From: an uncultured Dorea sp.
GTDB lineage: Bacteria > Bacillota > Clostridia > Lachnospirales > Lachnospiraceae
DNA: 64,000 bases
Assembly (NCBI GenBank): GCA_910586965.1
Contig: CAJUMF010000006.1
Location: 78,006-142,005 of the forward strand
Reading direction: 5' to 3'
In this document: one piece after another, positions 26,211-34,005 of the stretch
How positions within the stretch are numbered: the first letter of the stretch is position 1
Layout of the letters: every line of letters starts with the position of its first letter
Program-made: the position numbers and the translations under genes
Notes under the pieces: generated by a model
Told to the model about the DNA's origin: nothing
The model's database searches: none
What the model saw: the letters and a program-made list of their open reading frames with translations, nothing else

Positions 26211-27758
26211 ATGAAAAAGAAAATAATTAGTTTACTGTTAGTTCTAGGTATTCTCATAGGTATGTGGGATATGACAACATGGGCACAGGAGACGCAGGAA
26301 GAAATAACAGATGAGATAGTGAAAAAGGATATAGTTCCATTGGCAATAGACGAGACAATCTCACTTGAAGTGCTGGGAATACCTACGACGGAAGTAGACA
26401 CTGACAAACAATACCCAATAACGGTTAGGGTTGCTAATAATGGGATTGTGTCATTTGATTTGGAAGAATGCTATTTATCATTTGAAGAATCATATAGTGA
26501 TAAAGAGGGACTGACCGGAATATTGGAACCGGACGAAAGTCTGGATATTGAAATTATGTATGAAGTCCCGAGAGGGACTTGGGGTGAAACGATCAATGAT
26601 ATGGTGAGATTGAGAAGGATAGGGGAGGGAACAATTGCTGAGTCAGATTACTTCCTGATTAAAGTTTCAGAAGTGGGAAAGCCGATGGAATTAGGGGTTA
26701 CAATCACGCCGAAGTTTGATGTAAATCGGATAGAATATGGAGTAAAGCAATCCTTTTCTCTTTCGATTACAAATCCAAGTGACAGAGTATTGGAAAATTT
26801 CTGTGTATCAATTTATCTAATAAGTTCTTATGAGCCCGAAAATGGCCCTGCAGCATCTTCTGTCCCTATTGCGCAAGGAAGATTTGAGGGTGTTACATAT
26901 CCTTACCCGGATGGTGAGGAAGAGACGGACATCTGGACAATCATAGGCAGACTAGAGCCTTATGAGACAGGGATATATTCGTGTACGATTATGGTATCAG
27001 AAAGCTGGATGGGGGATGGTGAAACGGAATCCGATCCTGGTCATAGCTACTCTTTGGATGTAAATGTTTATAATTCTGAGGAGGATGAGTTTAAGTTTGG
27101 GGGATATGTCAGCTTGCCTGTTAAAATGGTCAAGAAGCATACACATTCTTATAAAAATGTTATAAGCAAAGCATCTTTGGCAAGTGATGGAAGCATTACA
27201 AAAAAATGTAGTATATGCGGTGATGTTAGTGATAAGACAACAATTTACTATCCAAAGAATATTGTGTTATCTGCATCAGAGTTTATTTATAATGGAAAAG
27301 CACAGAACCCGGCTGTAACTGTAACAGGAAGTGACGGAAAGACAATTGCACCATCGAATTATACAGTATCGTATTCTCCCGGCTGCAAAAATGTAGGGCA
27401 CTACAAAGCTACAATCGCCTTCAAGGGCAATTATAGCGGAACAGTTACGAAGACATTTAATATTAATCCAAAGGGAACGAAGCTTTCCAGTGTAAAGCCA
27501 GGTAAGAAGAAAGCGGCTATAAAATGGAAAAAGCAGACGAAATATACAAAGGGCTATCAGATACAGTATTCGGCAAAGAAGAACTTCAAAAGCGGAGTAA
27601 AGACAAAGACCGTAAAGGGAAGCAAAAAGACATCACTCACAATCAAGGGACTGAAATCAAAAAAGACATATTATATCAGAGTTCGGACATATCAGAATGC
27701 ATCGGGAGGAAAGTGTTATTCTTCTTGGTCAAAGGCAAAAAAGGTGAAAGTAAAGTAA
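26211..27758 (+). CDS. Secreted surface protein with MBG-like and fibronectin type III domains
   Basis: This 515-aa exported protein has signal peptide MKKKIISLLLVLGILIGMWD ending near WAQET. Residues about 30-310 contain immunoglobulin-like beta segments of unknown family, with repeated phrases such as ITVRVANNGIVSFDLEE and SLSITNPSDRVLENFCV. Then comes a small HTHSYK...KKCSICGD segment, an MBG-like domain starting LSASEFIYNGKAQNPAVTV, and a C-terminal FN3 domain beginning GTKLSSVKPGKKKAAIKW and ending SWSKAKKVKVK. ATG 26211 follows AAAAGGAGAAGAGGG; the open frame upstream belongs to the preceding pseudogene. No sortase signal is seen. A role in adhesion or matrix binding is possible. Confidence 0.82.
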   Translation: MKKKIISLLLVLGILIGMWDMTTWAQETQEEITDEIVKKDIVPLAIDETISLEVLGIPTTEVDTDKQYPITVRVANNGIVSFDLEECYLSFEESYSDKEGLTGILEPDESLDIEIMYEVPRGTWGETINDMVRLRRIGEGTIAESDYFLIKVSEVGKPMELGVTITPKFDVNRIEYGVKQSFSLSITNPSDRVLENFCVSIYLISSYEPENGPAASSVPIAQGRFEGVTYPYPDGEEETDIWTIIGRLEPYETGIYSCTIMVSESWMGDGETESDPGHSYSLDVNVYNSEEDEFKFGGYVSLPVKMVKKHTHSYKNVISKASLASDGSITKKCSICGDVSDKTTIYYPKNIVLSASEFIYNGKAQNPAVTVTGSDGKTIAPSNYTVSYSPGCKNVGHYKATIAFKGNYSGTVTKTFNINPKGTKLSSVKPGKKKAAIKWKKQTKYTKGYQIQYSAKKNFKSGVKTKTVKGSKKTSLTIKGLKSKKTYYIRVRTYQNASGGKCYSSWSKAKKVKVK

Positions 27759-27789
27759 CATAAGAAAGCGAAAAAGAAAGGAAAAAGTT

Positions 27790-28863
27790 ATGAAAAAAAG
27801 AATGTTGACATGGATACTGGTAGCAGGGTTGTCAGCAGCGATGCTGCAAGGATGCGGAGGTTCAGGAGAAAAGACGGAAGAGGGCAATGCAACGGAAGAG
27901 ACGGCAGGACAGAGTGAAGAGAGTGATGCCGGGGAAGACGGCAATACTGAGGAGGATGAAAAGAAGAAGGAACAGGAAGAATTAGAAGGTTGGCTTAAAG
28001 AGGCGGCAGAAAAGCTTGCTCGGGAGAAATTGTGGGGAACGAATAGCACAACGATTGATACTGATGTAAACGGGAAACAAAAAGACAAGACACAATTCGA
28101 GAAAACAATAGATAATGAAAAGCAGATTATCAAAGAGCTTTATCATTTTAGCACAAACGACCAGACGGAGTTCTGGACAAAAGAAGGGGACAAGGAATAC
28201 CAGTATACAACAGTATATATGGATAATGGAAATGAGGAATTTCGTAAGGTTATCTGTGATAAGGATGAAAATCAGATGTATGAAAAGCTAAAAGTTGTTG
28301 AGCTTCCATTTGACAGTACAAAAGCAAGGGAAGTTGTGGGATGTGAGGTGATAAATGGAGGAGAAGAAAGCGATGCTCTCAAAATAAAAGTTGATGAACA
28401 GTATAAGCTTAATTCGGATTATTTCTTTCGGGAGATAACAAGAGAATCTATCCTGGAGGACTATGGATGGACGGAAGACGATGTTAAACGTGTGGAAGGA
28501 GCATCGGAAGCAATAGATGCTTATATAGCAGAGAATGGAGCTAATATTGAAAAAAATCAAGAGAAAGTATACGAAGCTACATTCATTTACTGGCTTACGA
28601 AAGAAGGGCATGAATTAATAAAAAGCGAGTGCAGGGAGCAGCCGCTGGAAATGGAGTACAAGGCAGCGAATCAATTCTACCGTTTTAGTGATAAAATCAA
28701 CGGTTATGAAACAGGAGAAGGAAAAACGGAAGAAGAGGCGGAGACAAAAGAGATTATCACTTCCACAGAATATGTGACAGGAGAAAAATGTGCTCCGATG
28801 AAAGATTTCCCGAAAGATGCGAAAGAGATAACAAGAGAGCAATTTGTGAATGGAGAGTATTGA
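27790..28863 (+). CDS. Uncharacterised acidic lipoprotein
   Basis: This 357-aa lipoprotein has lipobox LQGC with Cys22. A Glu/Thr/Gly-rich linker follows (residues 24-65), then a charged domain with no family I can name. Notable stretches are WGTNSTTIDTDVNG, EFWTKEGDKEYQYTTVYMD and EAIDAYIAENGANIEKNQEKV. It resembles the many lone Lachnospiraceae lipoproteins that measure small-molecule or envelope states, but no function can be assigned. It lies 31 bp after the FN3 protein gene with AAAGGAAAAAG as ribosome site, so it may be co-transcribed with it. Confidence 0.8.
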   Translation: MKKRMLTWILVAGLSAAMLQGCGGSGEKTEEGNATEETAGQSEESDAGEDGNTEEDEKKKEQEELEGWLKEAAEKLAREKLWGTNSTTIDTDVNGKQKDKTQFEKTIDNEKQIIKELYHFSTNDQTEFWTKEGDKEYQYTTVYMDNGNEEFRKVICDKDENQMYEKLKVVELPFDSTKAREVVGCEVINGGEESDALKIKVDEQYKLNSDYFFREITRESILEDYGWTEDDVKRVEGASEAIDAYIAENGANIEKNQEKVYEATFIYWLTKEGHELIKSECREQPLEMEYKAANQFYRFSDKINGYETGEGKTEEEAETKEIITSTEYVTGEKCAPMKDFPKDAKEITREQFVNGEY

Positions 28864-28875
28864 TTTTTTGAAAAT

Positions 28876-28945
28876 GCAAAGGTGAAAGGAAAATAAGAAG
28901 ATATTCTTCACAATTAAAGGGACGAAATCAAAAAACATATATTTG
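28876..28945 (+). other. Scraps of an FN3-domain coding sequence between genes
   Basis: GCAAAGGTGAAAGGAAAATAA at 28876-28896 (split here as GCAAAGGTG and AAAGGAAAATAA) encodes AKVKGK and a stop, like the end of the upstream FN3 gene. CTTCACAATTAAAGGGACG onward (28906-28940) matches 27637-27671 with few differences and encodes FTIKGTKSKNIY. The two pieces are in the reverse order of the intact gene. They look like residue from repeated recombination among the surface genes. Confidence 0.55.
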
Positions 28946-28964
28946 TAAGAAAAGGAGAAGAGAA

Positions 28965-30668
28965 ATGAAAAAGAGAATTATCAGTATACTATTATCTGTC
29001 GGTCTCATCGTAGGTACGTGGGACATGGCGGCGCTGGCAAAGGAAACACAGCCGTTACAGGAAACGACAACAGAGGGAAAAGAAGTTGATGCAGGAAATG
29101 AAGCAGAAAAGGCTTTGACAGCGCAGGCGGCATATGCACAGTTCAATACGGCAAATATGTATGCCATCGCAAATTACGGAATCAAACAGAAGACAGGTTC
29201 TTATATGCTCCTCAAGGTTCCGAGCAATAAGAATGGGAGAGTAATGCCCATGATCATATCTCCGGCAGACCATTCTACAGGAGAATTATATACACTGGCA
29301 AAGGTGGGAAACTGGTATACGGTAACACCTAAATGCGCCGGTTCATGGCGGTTGAATGTAGAAGGCGAACAGTCGAAAACAGATACAGATGTCGGTCTTT
29401 GGACAAACACCAATCATTCCACGCAGGGGTGGTATTTTGAGCCTGCAGCAGGCGTTGTAGATGGATACATTATTCGCTCTGCCAATGATCCGACATGTGT
29501 ATTGGATGTTAGAGGGACTACTACCGGAAAAGGTGTAAAAGTTAAGAAATATGAGCCGGATAATCCGTGCCAGATATGGATTGTCCGTGCTTATGCAGCG
29601 TCTATTACTTTAAATAAGACGTCAGCAACCTTAGATATAGGAAAGACAGTAACTTTATCTGCGAATAAGAAGCCAGTAGATATGCCAGTTACTTATACTT
29701 CCAGTGCCGCTAAAGTTGCAACTGTTAACAGTAAAGGTGTGGTGACGGCAAAGGCAGCAGGAACAGCTACTATAACGGCAAAATGCTGCGGGAAAACAGC
29801 TACTTGCAAGATTACCGTAAGAAAATCAACGCTTGCTGTCAGTTCAAAGATCAGTAAAACGAAGATTACAAAAGGTTCGAAAAACGGGGTGTCCGGAACG
29901 GTAAGCAGTAATAAGAAGATTACTAAGATTACGGCGCAGATTATCGGAAAGAGCAATAAGAAGACGTATTATTCCAAGACTGTAAAACCGAATAAGACAT
30001 CTTATAAGCTTACAGGCACAGTGGACAAAGCCATGAAGTTTGATAAGCTCGGGAAAGGCGCATATATTTTCAGAGTGACGGCGTGGGACGCTGCGGGAAG
30101 TAAAGTCAGTAAAGATATTGGGTGTACGGTAAATGAGAAAGCAATAGCAGTAAAGAAAACAAAGCTGGAACAGCAGATAGTTAATACAGACAAGAAAGCA
30201 AAAAAAATAGCTAATCAAAATTCGTTTAATGGATACTGTGGTGCATATGTCTATTATGAGCTGCGTGCAAGAGGAATTTATACTGGAAAAAATAGTGCAT
30301 ATGAAAAAGGTGTAAATGGAAATCAATGGTACAAATTATTAAGTAATAAAAAATATACAAAAAGTACGGGGAAATATAAAGTAAGAAAATACGGTGGAAA
30401 AAAGAGCTTGGACAAGCTATCAAATTCAGGAAAAAATACAGTATATAATGTTGTTGTTAGTTATAAAAATGGTTCAGGAAGTGGAAGGCCTTATGGTCAT
30501 GTGGTTTTTATACATGCGATTAAAGGAGGAAAAGTTTATTTTTCAGAAAGTTATGATATGTTTGGTGTTAAAGAGGGGGATGCCATAGTTGTAAGTTATA
30601 GCAAATTTAAAAAAACATACAATAACTTGTATACGGAACCTCTAGGAGCGGTCGTATTTCAAAAATAA
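28965..30668 (+). CDS. Secreted multidomain protein: ricin-like lectin, Big_2, CHAP-like amidase
   Basis: This 567-aa exported protein has signal peptide MKKRIISILLSVGLIVGTWD. Residues about 55-205 look like a ricin-type beta-trefoil lectin (MLLKVPSNKNGR, GWYFEPAAGVVDGYIIRSAN, CVLDVRGTTTGKGVKV, CQIWIV). A Big_2 domain follows (ITLNKTSATLDIGKTVTLSA to TCKITV), then a second beta domain. The C-terminal 150 residues look CHAP-like: NSFNGYCGAYVYYELRARG supplies the nucleophilic Cys and YGHVVFIHAIKGGKVYFSES the His. It may cut peptidoglycan or another amide at a glycan-bearing surface. AAAAGGAGAAG precedes the ATG. The catalytic call is by motif only. Confidence 0.8.
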   Translation: MKKRIISILLSVGLIVGTWDMAALAKETQPLQETTTEGKEVDAGNEAEKALTAQAAYAQFNTANMYAIANYGIKQKTGSYMLLKVPSNKNGRVMPMIISPADHSTGELYTLAKVGNWYTVTPKCAGSWRLNVEGEQSKTDTDVGLWTNTNHSTQGWYFEPAAGVVDGYIIRSANDPTCVLDVRGTTTGKGVKVKKYEPDNPCQIWIVRAYAASITLNKTSATLDIGKTVTLSANKKPVDMPVTYTSSAAKVATVNSKGVVTAKAAGTATITAKCCGKTATCKITVRKSTLAVSSKISKTKITKGSKNGVSGTVSSNKKITKITAQIIGKSNKKTYYSKTVKPNKTSYKLTGTVDKAMKFDKLGKGAYIFRVTAWDAAGSKVSKDIGCTVNEKAIAVKKTKLEQQIVNTDKKAKKIANQNSFNGYCGAYVYYELRARGIYTGKNSAYEKGVNGNQWYKLLSNKKYTKSTGKYKVRKYGGKKSLDKLSNSGKNTVYNVVVSYKNGSGSGRPYGHVVFIHAIKGGKVYFSESYDMFGVKEGDAIVVSYSKFKKTYNNLYTEPLGAVVFQK

Positions 30669-30669
30669 A

Positions 30670-31510
30670 ATCAAGGATGGAGCTATCTTAGTTTGTGCTA
30701 ATAAAGCTTTTTTGAAATTGTCCTTACATGTAGGTGAAAGCAGTATATTGTCAGTTGAGTTTTTACCAGCAGAGGTAGCAGATATACCTTTGAGATGGAC
30801 ATCCGACAATAAAGATGTAGCAAAGGTGGATGATACAGGATGTGTTATCGCAATTGATGAAGGAATAGCAAACATTATTGTTAGACCAGAAGGAGAAAGC
30901 GAAGTTGCAGCGCAATGCTAGGTTATGGTAAGTAAAAAACAACTTGAGAATTCGTCAAAAATACCATCTGATAAGCCGGGGGAAGGTGAGAGAAAGTCTA
31001 AGATTAGAGTGTCTAAAATAACTTTATCTGGTGTTTCAAAAAAAATTGCTGCTGGTAAAAAATAGCATTAACAGCCGATATATTTCCAGTTAATGCTGAT
31101 AATAAAGCTATTACATGGAAATCTAGCAATACTAAAATAGGGACAGTGAATAATTCTGGTATCGTAACCATGAATAAGAAATCTGGCGGTAAGTCTGTCA
31201 CAATCACAACGACAGCAGCAGACGGAAGTGGAGTAAAGCCAGATATAAAATAACGTCAATGAAGGGAATCGTAAAAAAGATAGCCATTTCGGGAAAGAAA
31301 AGTGTTAAAGCGGGAAAGTCATTAAAATTGAAAGCAAAGGTATCATCTACAAAGAAAGCTAATAAAAAATTGAAATGGACAAGCAGTAACACGAAATATG
31401 CAACGGTCAGCAGTTCCGGAAAAGTAAAAGCGTTAAAAGCAGGAAAAGGTAAAAATTACGGCAATGGCAACAGATGGCAGTGGGAAAAAAACGGTGACAA
31501 TCAAAATTAA
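30670..31510 (+). pseudogene. Decaying Big_2-repeat surface protein gene
   Basis: Three Big_2-like units can be read across stops and frameshifts: LSLHVGESSILSVEFLPAEV with LRWTSDNKDVAKVDDTG; then VSKITLSGVSKKIAAGKK, broken by a one-base loss at 31053 before ALTADIFPVNADNKAITWKS; then KIAISGKKSVKAGKSLKLKA with LKWTSSNTKYATVSSSGKV, broken again near 31453 before KITAMATDGSGKKTVTIKIK. An in-frame TAG follows AAQC at 30919. Several lesions sit in A-runs. The upstream start is missing. This fills the 900-bp stretch between the CHAP protein and the convergent HicB gene. Confidence 0.8.
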
Positions 31511-31537
31511 ATAAATCAACTTTTCGACAGATAAAAC

Positions 31538-31565
31538 AAAAAGGATTGGAAAACCAATCCTTTTT
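31538..31565. terminator. Bidirectional terminator between the surface island and the minus-strand genes
   Basis: A perfect 12-bp stem AAAAAGGATTGG (31538-31549) with its complement at 31554-31565 around a 4-nt A loop gives T-runs on both strands. It serves the decayed plus-strand gene and the minus-strand HicB transcript. Confidence 0.85.
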
Positions 31566-31585
31566 GCGGTCAGAGACTTTTTTAA

Positions 31586-31795
31586 TTACACCGGCATAGC
31601 AGAAAATGAAGGTTCAGGAATTTTCCTGCCTAACATTTGCGCTGTTTCAATCCATTCAGCGATAATAACCTGTGCATTTTCTACCGCTTTTTGCGGCGTT
31701 TCACCATCTGCCATACATCCGGGAAGATCGGGAACAGAAACCAGATAACAATTATCATTTTCAGACCATGATACAATCATAGAATATTTTGCCAT
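31586..31795 (-). CDS. Solitary HicB-like antitoxin-family protein
   Basis: This 69-aa protein has the HicB_like (UPF0150) fold. The hallmark segment is YLVSVPDLPGCMADGETPQKAVENAQ, followed by IAEWIETAQMLGRKIPEPS. No HicA toxin gene and no C-terminal DNA-binding domain are present, so it is an orphan that may have an autonomous regulatory role. It lies 31 bp downstream of the hibernation-factor gene on the same strand, with AAAGGAGCG before its ATG. Confidence 0.88.
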   Translation of the reverse strand: MAKYSMIVSWSENDNCYLVSVPDLPGCMADGETPQKAVENAQVIIAEWIETAQMLGRKIPEPSFSAMPV

Positions 31796-31826
31796 CCTGA
31801 TTCGCTCCTTTGTAGATAATCAAAAA

Positions 31827-32363
31827 CTATCTGAATTCTGGTTCGATAAGTCCGAAAGAACCGTTCTTCCGGCGGTATACGACATTTACCTCGTCGGTCT
31901 CTGCATTGCAGAATACGAAGAAATCATGTCCTAAAAGATCCATCTGTACACAGGCATCTTCCGGGTACATCGGTTTGATGCCGAACCTCTTTGTACGGAC
32001 GATCTTAACTTCGTCTTCATCCGGAATCAAATCATCTGTCTCATAGAATTCCTGTTTGAAATTACCGCCCTCCTGGTGTCTTGCGATCAGTTTGTTCTTA
32101 TATTTGCGAAGCTGCCGCTCGATGACCTCTTCCACAAGGTCAATAGAAACATACATGTCACTGCTTACCTGCTCGGAACGGATAATATCCCCCTTAACAG
32201 GGATGGTTACCTCAATTTTCTGGCGCTCTTTCTGTACGCTTAAGGTTACGTGGATTTCCGTGTCCGGGGTAAAGTACCTCTCAAGTTTTCCTAATTTGTG
32301 TTCTACGGCTTCTTTTAAGCCAGGTGTCACATCGATGTTTTTTCCAATAATGATAAACGTCAT
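31827..32363 (-). CDS. hpf: Ribosome hibernation promoting factor, long form
   Basis: This 178-aa protein has the N-terminal RaiA/HPF domain (MTFIIIGKNIDVTPGLKEAVEHKL) and the C-terminal dimerisation domain of long HPF (VRTKRFGIKPMYPEDACVQM ... HDFFVFCNAETDEVNVVYRR). It binds the 30S subunit and joins two ribosomes into inactive 100S particles in stationary phase. The ATG whose complement is at 32361-32363 has AAAAGGAG 9 nt before it; a TTG three codons upstream overlaps the ribosome site and is rejected. Length fits the firmicute form. Confidence 0.95.
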   Translation of the reverse strand: MTFIIIGKNIDVTPGLKEAVEHKLGKLERYFTPDTEIHVTLSVQKERQKIEVTIPVKGDIIRSEQVSSDMYVSIDLVEEVIERQLRKYKNKLIARHQEGGNFKQEFYETDDLIPDEDEVKIVRTKRFGIKPMYPEDACVQMDLLGHDFFVFCNAETDEVNVVYRRKNGSFGLIEPEFR

Positions 32364-32465
32364 GCTCCCCAACTCCTTTTTAATAGAATTTCAGAACGTA
32401 TAATCTGACAATTCGTGATAAAAATGTCGATGATTCTGATATATTTAGTATATCACTTTTTCCGT

Positions 32466-33077
32466 CTAATGTATAGCATGTATTACTTCAATTCTGGAAA
32501 TTTTTCCCTCATGCATCTTTGCGACGCGCAGACCTACGTCTCCAATATATACACAGGCTCCTACACCGGTTTCAGTGTCAAATTCTTCGAATTTTGCAGT
32601 AATAAGGTCCAGCAGTGTCTCTCCGGGCTCATGGGGAAGGCTGACATGGATGATCTTATTGACAGCGTTGACTTTTGTCGTGGCGCGAAAGACGAACTCA
32701 TCGGTAATGTCAAATTCACAGAACAAATATTTCCTTGTTGCAAAAAGTACGGCAATCGCACATACACCTACCAGACTGCTCCAAATTGAAGAATTATCGA
32801 TAATGATATGTCTTGCTATGGCGAAAAGAAGTACTTCGAATACTGTGTCAGGAGTGTGCTGGTACATCATACGGATCAGTTCCACACCGATGATCAGGTT
32901 AAAGCATGTGTCCAAAAGGTCATTGTAGTTCGGCCATACATCCAGGTTCGGGATGTTGGTAAGGGAAAGTCCCATACGCAGACACAAAAGCAGAATGCCG
33001 ATGCCCAGCATGATTGTGATAAAAAATTCAAGGATAACGGCAAAACGTTTGATAAAGATAGTTACATATAATCTCAT
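32466..33077 (-). CDS. PsiE-like membrane protein
   Basis: This 203-aa protein has four hydrophobic segments in its first 130 residues (for example EFFITIMLGIGILLLC and LVGVCAIAVLFATRKYLF). Spacing and the segment LLDTCFNLIIGVELIRMMYQHTPDTVFEVL resemble the phosphate-starvation PsiE family. The C-terminal 70 residues look soluble, ending TGVGACVYIGDVGLRVAKMHEGKISR, somewhat like a small ligand-binding TrkA-C module. The function is unknown. It lies 28 bp after the PAP2 gene, probably in the same transcript as typA. Confidence 0.7.
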   Translation of the reverse strand: MRLYVTIFIKRFAVILEFFITIMLGIGILLLCLRMGLSLTNIPNLDVWPNYNDLLDTCFNLIIGVELIRMMYQHTPDTVFEVLLFAIARHIIIDNSSIWSSLVGVCAIAVLFATRKYLFCEFDITDEFVFRATTKVNAVNKIIHVSLPHEPGETLLDLITAKFEEFDTETGVGACVYIGDVGLRVAKMHEGKISRIEVIHAIH

Positions 33078-33105
33078 ACAGATCTCCTTATAGTTCCTGT
33101 GAAAT

Positions 33106-34005
33106 TTATTCAGTGGCTTTCAGGGATGCTGTTCGTGTAAAAAGATATGGATATATTACCAGCACCCACAATACCAGTATAAAGTATTCGACCATTTTTG
33201 CCAAGATGGAACTTCCGAAGAAGATGGAAAATCCTTTTTTTATAATGAGAGCTGCCAAAAGGCCAATGGCAAGTTTAATGAATTGGATGGGGAGGCTTCC
33301 CAAGTGAGGATCAAAGTTAAGCTTTGTGCGCTCAAGATACCAGCCCGCGGCAAAGCCAAGCCCTGCTCCGGCGGCGCGGCAGCAGTCAAGGGCGTAGCGC
33401 GTCTCTATGACGCCGGCGCTCTTTAAGGCAAGCGCATAGGCGGCAACAGAAAGGGAAAGTGCGGCGAGGATTGCCGCAATCTGTCTGAGATGCCGTGTGC
33501 TGTTAAGGAGAAACTCCTGGGAGCGCCAGATGACAAGCGATACCGCGATGGTAAGAGCCATGGATACAAAGACATCTTTGGGAGTGTGGCATCCCAGGTA
33601 CATTCTGGAAAAGCCTACCGCCAGAAAGAGGAAGACGCTTAACATTCTAAGCCATCCCCTTTTTGTCTTTAACGCGAGGGGGAAGCAGAGGGCAGTCGCC
33701 CCCTGGGTGTGACCGCTTGGAAATGAGTATCCGGTGGCGGCGGGAACGGCGCTTTCGACAGCGGAGAAGTCCGGGTCTAAAACCCACGGCCTTGGGATGC
33801 GGAATGTGATTTTCAATGTCTGGACGCATAAGCCTGCCGTGAAATAGGTAAAACCTAAAAGATAAGCAAAGCGCTTGTCCGCGCACCAGTAGAGTGCACA
33901 GATAAGCGCGATGATAATGATTTCCTGCCCGAAATAGGTAATGAACTGCATGACGCTGTCAAGAGCCGGGGTTCTGTGTTCGCTGAGAAACCATAAAAAT
34001 GCCAT
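33106..34005 (-). CDS. PAP2-family membrane phosphatase
   Basis: This 299-aa multispan membrane protein has the three phosphatase motifs KITFRIPRPWVLDP, YSFPSGHTQGAT and GFSRMYLGCHTPKDV, which supply the conserved Lys/Arg, Ser-Gly-His and Arg/His residues. It probably removes phosphate from lipids such as undecaprenyl pyrophosphate or phosphatidate on the outer face of the membrane. Its start codon overlaps the typA stop by one base, and its ribosome site AAGGAGC lies inside the typA end, so the two are translationally linked. Confidence 0.9.
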   Translation of the reverse strand: MAFLWFLSEHRTPALDSVMQFITYFGQEIIIIALICALYWCADKRFAYLLGFTYFTAGLCVQTLKITFRIPRPWVLDPDFSAVESAVPAATGYSFPSGHTQGATALCFPLALKTKRGWLRMLSVFLFLAVGFSRMYLGCHTPKDVFVSMALTIAVSLVIWRSQEFLLNSTRHLRQIAAILAALSLSVAAYALALKSAGVIETRYALDCCRAAGAGLGFAAGWYLERTKLNFDPHLGSLPIQFIKLAIGLLAALIIKKGFSIFFGSSILAKMVEYFILVLWVLVIYPYLFTRTASLKATE

